Positions 60,027 to 64,000 of a DNA stretch of 64,000 nt are shown one piece after another (position 1 is the stretch's first letter; every line of letters starts with the position of its first letter). Both the position numbers and the translations under genes were made by a program. Origin of the DNA: Lachnospiraceae bacterium (lineage in GTDB: Bacteria; Bacillota_A; Clostridia; Lachnospirales; Lachnospiraceae); the NCBI GenBank assembly GCA_016287765.1, contig JAEEWS010000012.1, forward strand, positions 1-64,000, in the 5' to 3' direction. The notes beneath the pieces were generated by a model. It searched no databases, was not told the DNA's origin, and saw nothing but the letters and a program-made list of their open reading frames with translations.

Positions 60027-60248
60027 ATGAAAACACTGCGAGACGTACGTGTGGGTGAAACTGCCAAGGTTGTCCGCCTGCATGGCGAAGGTCCTGTAAA
60101 GCGCAGAATCATGGACATGGGTATCACCAAAGGTGTGGATATCTATGTTCGCAAGGTGGCTCCCCTTGGAGATCCCATGGAGTTAAAAATACGTAACTAC
60201 GAATTGTCTCTGCGCAAAGCTGACGCAGAAATGATCGAAGTAGAATGA
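60027..60248 (+). CDS. feoA: FeoA-family protein, second copy
   Basis: The 73-residue product starts MKTLRDVRVGETAKVVRLHG and carries VKRRIMDMGITKGVDIYVRK, PLGDPMELKIRNYELSLRKA, the typical FeoA end. ATG at 60027 is chosen with SD AAGGAGG nine bases away; an in-frame ATG 36 bp earlier (59991) lacks a ribosome site. Two feoA genes before feoB are frequent in clostridia. It lies 16 bp before feoB. Confidence 0.94.
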   Translation: MKTLRDVRVGETAKVVRLHGEGPVKRRIMDMGITKGVDIYVRKVAPLGDPMELKIRNYELSLRKADAEMIEVE

Positions 60249-60264
60249 TCGGAGGGAAATTCAG

Positions 60265-62517
60265 ATGAGTATCAGAATAGCGCTTGCCGGAAATCCGAAC
60301 AGTGGTAAAACAACCTTGTTCAATGCTTTGACCGGTGCAAATCAGTATGTAGGAAACTGGCCGGGTGTTACGGTCGAAAAGAAAGAAGGTAAGTATAAGG
60401 GCGATCATGATGTATTGATCCAGGATCTTCCCGGAATCTATTCGCTTTCACCCTATTCGCTGGAGGAAGTTGTTTCCGCAAATTACCTTATTGATGAAAA
60501 GCCCGAGGCCATCATCAATATCATAGACGGTACAAACATTGAGCGTAACCTCTATCTTACAACCCAGCTCCTTGAACTTGGTATCCCCATGGTTGTGGCA
60601 GTCAACATGATGGACCTTGTAAAGAAGGCAGGAAGCAAGATCAGCATTGCAGATCTCTCCAAAGCCATCGGCTGCGATGTCATCGAGATCTCGGCTGCAA
60701 AGAACGAGAACATTGACAAGGTTATAAATCTTGCTGTAAAGATCGCAAAAGAAAAGAAACAGCCCAATGCACCTCAGATCTATACAGAAAGCACACAGGC
60801 TGCTCTTTCCCAAATAGAAAAAGGTCTTGCCGGAAAGGCAGACTCCTCTCTCCTTAAATGGTATGCAGTAAAAGCTTTTGAACGTGACGATAAATTCCTT
60901 GAGAAGATCAGGGTTTCCTCTTCAAGTTTTGAAAGCATTATCGCCGAAGTTGAAAAGAAAGCCGATGACGATGCGGAAAGCATTATCGCCAACGAAAGAT
61001 ATAATTTCATCTCCGGTATCACAAAGAAAGCAGTAACAAAGGTCGCTTCAAAAGATAACCTTACGATCTCCGATAAGATCGATAAGATCGTTACCAACAG
61101 GATCCTGGGACTTCCCATTTTCGTATGCATCATGTTCCTCATATATGCGATCGCCATGGGCGGATGGGCTGTTTCCATCGGTACCAAGGGTACGGATTTT
61201 GCAAATGATGTTATTTTCGGCGAATGGGTTCCCGGCTTATTCGATAAGCTTCTGGGTGCCCTGAACGTTGCTGAAGACGGTTGGGTTTACGGTCTTATTC
61301 AGGATGGTATCGTTGCAGGTGTAGGCGCCGTTCTCGGTTTCGTACCTCAGATGCTGGTCCTCTTCCTCTTCCTGGCAATACTTGAAGATATCGGTTATAT
61401 GGCCCGTGTTGCCTTCGTTATGGACCGTATCTTCCGTCAGTTCGGTCTCTCAGGAAAGTCCTTCATCCCCTGCCTTGTTGCAACAGGATGCGGAGTTCCC
61501 GGTATCATGGCTTCCCGTACCATCGAGAATGACAGAGACAGAAAGATGACTGTTATGACAACGACCTTCATGCCCTGCGGTGCTAAGCTTCCCATCATCG
61601 GACTTATCGCAGGCGCGATCTTCGGAGAATCTCCCTGGATCGCTACCCTTGCATGGCTCATCGGAATCGGTTCGGTAATCCTTTCCGGTATCATCCTTAA
61701 GAAGTTCAAGGCCTTTGCAGGCGAGCCCGCTCCTTTCGTCATGGAACTTCCGGCTTACCATGTTCCAAGGATCGGCGGCGTACTTCGTGCCACCTGGGAA
61801 AGAGGCTGGTCCTTCATTAAGAGAGCAGGTTCCGTTATCGTTATCTCCTCTATAGTCATCTGGTTCCTGTCATCCTTCGGTTCCGTAAACGGAAAGTTCG
61901 GTATGGTTGATAAGCTCTTCGAAGATGAAACAGTAATGACTGAGGCTTATGCAGAAAAGCTAGCCGACAAGATGGATGTCGAAGTTGATGAACTCGAGCC
62001 CATGGACGGATCTCTTCTTGCAAGCGTGGGTAACGGACTCTCGGTAGTATTCAAGCCCCTTGGTTTCGGTAACTGGAAGGCTACCGTTGCTACCATCACA
62101 GGTCTTGTAGCCAAGGAAGAAGTAATCGGCACCTTCGGTGTTCTCTATGCTTACGATGAGGATGCCGCAGGCGAAGAACTGGGTGAAAACGGTGAAGGCA
62201 TCTGGGATCGTGTAGCAAATGATTACTCACCTTTCGCAGGCCTCTCCTTCATGATCTTCAACCTTCTCTGTGCACCTTGCTTTGCAGCCATCGGCGCCAT
62301 CAAGCGTGAGATGAACAATGGCAAGTGGACCTGGGCAGCCATCGGATACATGACCGGTTGGGCATATGTACTCTCAATGATCACCTACAACGTTATCGGT
62401 CTCTTCGGAGGCGTAGGCTTCGGTGTAGGAACAATATTCGGTCTTCTCCTTCTCGCAGGTCTGATCTACATGCTTGTACGCAAAGGTTATCAGCCCAAGG
62501 AGGGAAAGTTGGCTTAA
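60265..62517 (+). CDS. feoB: Ferrous iron transport GTPase FeoB
   Basis: FeoB imports Fe2+ across the membrane. The 750-residue length is typical. The G domain is intact: G1 GNPNSGKTTLFNALTG (about 9-24), G2 region GNWPGVTVEKKEG, G3 DLPGIYSLSPYS, G4 NMMDL, and the GDI domain follows. The membrane part has the paired Gate motifs (LVATGCGVPGIMASRTIEND and LLCAPCFAAIGAIKREM), the Cys pair near 445 and 665 being conserved. SD GGAGGG precedes the ATG. It is followed by a Cys-rich FeoB-associated gene. Confidence 0.97.
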   Translation: MSIRIALAGNPNSGKTTLFNALTGANQYVGNWPGVTVEKKEGKYKGDHDVLIQDLPGIYSLSPYSLEEVVSANYLIDEKPEAIINIIDGTNIERNLYLTTQLLELGIPMVVAVNMMDLVKKAGSKISIADLSKAIGCDVIEISAAKNENIDKVINLAVKIAKEKKQPNAPQIYTESTQAALSQIEKGLAGKADSSLLKWYAVKAFERDDKFLEKIRVSSSSFESIIAEVEKKADDDAESIIANERYNFISGITKKAVTKVASKDNLTISDKIDKIVTNRILGLPIFVCIMFLIYAIAMGGWAVSIGTKGTDFANDVIFGEWVPGLFDKLLGALNVAEDGWVYGLIQDGIVAGVGAVLGFVPQMLVLFLFLAILEDIGYMARVAFVMDRIFRQFGLSGKSFIPCLVATGCGVPGIMASRTIENDRDRKMTVMTTTFMPCGAKLPIIGLIAGAIFGESPWIATLAWLIGIGSVILSGIILKKFKAFAGEPAPFVMELPAYHVPRIGGVLRATWERGWSFIKRAGSVIVISSIVIWFLSSFGSVNGKFGMVDKLFEDETVMTEAYAEKLADKMDVEVDELEPMDGSLLASVGNGLSVVFKPLGFGNWKATVATITGLVAKEEVIGTFGVLYAYDEDAAGEELGENGEGIWDRVANDYSPFAGLSFMIFNLLCAPCFAAIGAIKREMNNGKWTWAAIGYMTGWAYVLSMITYNVIGLFGGVGFGVGTIFGLLLLAGLIYMLVRKGYQPKEGKLA

Positions 62518-62544
62518 GACTTTAGATTAAGCAAGGAGGTTTTT

Positions 62545-62727
62545 ATGTCACCTATTATCGGAAGTGCCATCGCACTCACATTGGTAGCATTACTTGTTGC
62601 AGCCAGCATCAAGGCACTGCTTCCCAACAGAAAAAAAGGAAGCGGCGGTTGCACCGGATGTTGTGCCTGCTGCTCGGGATGCAGCGGATCCTGCCACAGC
62701 TCGACCTGCGGCTCCTCCGCCAAATAG
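62545..62727 (+). CDS. FeoB-associated Cys-rich membrane protein
   Basis: The 60-residue product has one membrane helix (about 4-27, IIGSAIALTLVALLVAASIK) and a Cys-rich tail with nine Cys (GCTGCCACCSGCSGSCHSST), probably metal-binding. Proteins of this form often follow feoB in Firmicutes and may handle iron at the membrane. SD AAGGAGG lies 6 bases ahead. It is 27 bp after feoB and ends the operon. Confidence 0.9.
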   Translation: MSPIIGSAIALTLVALLVAASIKALLPNRKKGSGGCTGCCACCSGCSGSCHSSTCGSSAK

Positions 62728-62757
62728 TTGATTGTTTTTCATAACCTTATCATAAAA

Positions 62758-62787
62758 ACACCCCATGGCCTTATGGCAGTGGGGTGT
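62758..62787. terminator. Bidirectional terminator between feo and lgt
   Basis: ACACCCCA (62758-62765) pairs perfectly with TGGGGTGT (62780-62787). T tracts lie on both sides (TTTTT on minus, AATTTTATTT on plus). It serves the convergent feo unit and lgt, 30 bp after the plus-strand stop and 8 bp after the lgt stop. Confidence 0.8.
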
Positions 62788-62795
62788 AATTTTAT

Positions 62796-63590
62796 TTATG
62801 CCTGTTTTTTATCCGGCTTTGATCCGCAGAGAAGAGATATGCCTGCCAAAACTATAAGCAGAAGGCTGATCCATTGAGATGTGGAAAAGAAAAGGAAGTG
62901 TCCTCTCACCACGTCTCCTCTGAAGAATTCAAGGATGAATCTTACCACCGGATACATGATAAGATACATTTCAGGGACCCTGCTCTCCTTTAGTTTCTCA
63001 ACAGGTGTCCTAAACAGCACGAAGACAAGAGCGGCAAAAATAACGAGATCGCACATGCTTTCCGTGAGCTGGACCGGGAAAAGCAGAACATTGTTCGGTG
63101 CAAACAAGGAATCTGTGTACATCTTTCCGAAATGTCCATGCACTTCTACTCCGTAACAGCAACCCACGGTGTGACAGCCCAGACGCCCGAAGGCATGAGC
63201 CAAAGGTAAAGTGGGTATTGCCACGGAAAGCATGGTCCTACGATCCAGTCCGAAATACTTTGCTGCACCCCATGCTCCAAGAAGTCCGCCGACCAGCCCC
63301 CCGTAAAAGACAAGTCCTCCTCCGAACACAGCTTTAAGATAATTTATCAGTACCTCTCCGCCGAACCTGAACGCTTCAATGATATTTTTTATATCAAGAA
63401 GAAGATACAGGATCTTTGCTCCCACTATGGCCGCTATCCCCGCCCAGACATAGACATAGATGACGTCGCTGAACCTGACCTTTTTGATCTTACATGTAAT
63501 GACGAGAAAAACTATGCCCAGCACAAATCCCAGACCTCCTAAAAGGCCATAAGCCGAGAAGTATCTCCCTTTTATCAATTCCAATGCCAT
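62796..63590 (-). CDS. lgt: Prolipoprotein diacylglyceryl transferase-like protein
   Basis: Lgt attaches diacylglycerol to lipobox cysteines, the first step in lipoprotein maturation. The 264-residue protein has about seven membrane helices and the main signatures: FGGGLVFYGGLVGGLLGAWG, LAHAFGRLGCHTVGCCYG with the conserved His/Gly-Arg-Leu-Gly, and MYPVVRFILEFFRGD with the Arg/Glu pair. The GRLGNF segment reads GRLGCH, with CC later, slightly divergent. SD GGAG precedes the ATG. Several lipoproteins in this window are its likely substrates. Confidence 0.88.
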   Translation of the reverse strand: MALELIKGRYFSAYGLLGGLGFVLGIVFLVITCKIKKVRFSDVIYVYVWAGIAAIVGAKILYLLLDIKNIIEAFRFGGEVLINYLKAVFGGGLVFYGGLVGGLLGAWGAAKYFGLDRRTMLSVAIPTLPLAHAFGRLGCHTVGCCYGVEVHGHFGKMYTDSLFAPNNVLLFPVQLTESMCDLVIFAALVFVLFRTPVEKLKESRVPEMYLIMYPVVRFILEFFRGDVVRGHFLFFSTSQWISLLLIVLAGISLLCGSKPDKKQA

Positions 63591-63616
63591 TGTTACTCCG
63601 TTCCTGTTTTAAAAAA

Positions 63617-63651
63617 GAGCCCGACCGCTCTTAAATTCAAGCGTCGAGCTC
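63617..63651 (-). terminator. Terminator after DUF4190-like gene
   Basis: GAGCCCGAC (63617-63625) pairs with GTCGAGCTC (63643-63651) with one mismatch, and six T follow on the minus strand. It lies 16 bp after the stop at 63667. Confidence 0.7.
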
Positions 63652-63666
63652 AGATCTTTGCATTGT

Positions 63667-63981
63667 TTAAAAGAACCTGTTGAAATAATCCGTTGCACCT
63701 GCAGCTTCCGCTCCTGCCCCGGCAAGTCCCAGGCAGCCTACACATGCCACACAGGATACAAATACAATGGCACTTCCGATAACGCCTATAAGGGAACAAA
63801 TAAAACCGGCCGTTACCAGGCCTGTATCGATGCCGCACTTTTTAGCCTTGGAAGCACAAACCAATCCTCCTATACCGCAGCCTACACCTATTATCGCTCC
63901 CACGTTGAAAAACCAGCATACAATGGAGATGATACCCAGTACAAGGCAAGCAATTTCAAGACCGTTGTGATTATTTTCCAT
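63667..63981 (-). CDS. DUF4190-like small membrane protein
   Basis: The 104-residue product starts MENNHNGLEIACLVLGIISI and has two or three membrane helices (about 8-25, 26-45, 55-80) with several Cys and Gly residues (CVACVGCLGLAGAG) near the end. Its pattern, glycine-rich helices with a CGIGGLVCASKAKKCG loop, is similar to DUF4190 membrane proteins of unknown role. ATG at 63981 is chosen with SD AGGAGG six bases away; an ATG two codons earlier is less well placed. It runs to near the window end; no partner visible. Confidence 0.65.
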   Translation of the reverse strand: MENNHNGLEIACLVLGIISIVCWFFNVGAIIGVGCGIGGLVCASKAKKCGIDTGLVTAGFICSLIGVIGSAIVFVSCVACVGCLGLAGAGAEAAGATDYFNRFF

Positions 63982-64000
63982 AAACAACCTCCTTATGATC

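Overview
The window looks like chromosomal DNA from a motile anaerobic Clostridia bacterium, most likely a Lachnospiraceae member of the Butyrivibrio/Roseburia type. The grounds are: a complete late flagellar block with FliW/CsrA; the clostridial order rho - rpmE - DUF1385 - prmC - prfA; a superoxide-reductase gene and a feoA-feoA-feoB locus; many envelope proteins with Thr-Pro linkers; and two families I recall mainly from Lachnospiraceae (DUF5716/DUF5717-like). The species call is inference. Nearly everything up to 59 kb lies on the minus strand; only the dfx and feo genes (59.1-62.7 kb) are on plus. No rRNA, tRNA, CRISPR array, insertion sequence or prophage was seen. No gene-free stretch exceeds about 300 bases.

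Layout. (1) 1-0.6 kb: a long inverted repeat, a short tandem repeat and a flavodoxin gene. (2) 0.7-13 kb: late flagellar genes, read right to left as flgM-flgN, then two flgK-type genes, flgL, fliW, csrA, then flaG, fliD, fliS, a FliT-like chaperone and a large secreted protein. Three sigma-28-type promoters head the three transcription units, so FlgM (anti-sigma-28) sits upstream of the genes it controls. (3) 13-19.3 kb: parE-parC, a cytosolic hybrid histidine kinase and tagD. (4) 19.4-34.8 kb: ten collinear genes with gaps under 65 bp. A 1195-residue scaffold-like protein, an Hsp70-like protein, a TPR protein and a coiled-coil membrane protein come first. Then follow valS, a 48-residue acidic protein, a zinc-ribbon/TPR membrane protein, a glycerophosphodiesterase, a cell-wall amidase and a remarkable MFS transporter-SH3-DD-carboxypeptidase fusion. 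(5) 34.9-43.7 kb: two unknown membrane proteins, glmS, a CapD/FlaA1-type sugar-nucleotide dehydratase, an HD-domain protein, a sirtuin and a transglutaminase lipoprotein. (6) 43.9-53.3 kb: a LacI regulator with its own operator, an rRNA methyltransferase, prfA, prmC, DUF1385, rpmE, a GH43 arabinanase lipoprotein and rho with a 36-bp in-frame repeat. (7) 53.4-58.9 kb: a trigger-factor-like lipoprotein, CapA, a ZIP transporter, a 34-residue membrane protein, mnmA and cysE. (8) 59.1-64 kb: dfx, the feo operon under a promoter with two matching palindromic operators, lgt and a DUF4190-like protein.

The strongest candidates for new biology are the Hsp70-like/TPR/coiled-coil/giant-scaffold cluster and the transporter-carboxypeptidase fusion at the far end of the same gene run. 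Together they suggest a chaperone-like or scaffold machine linked to envelope work. That link is inference from gene order only.
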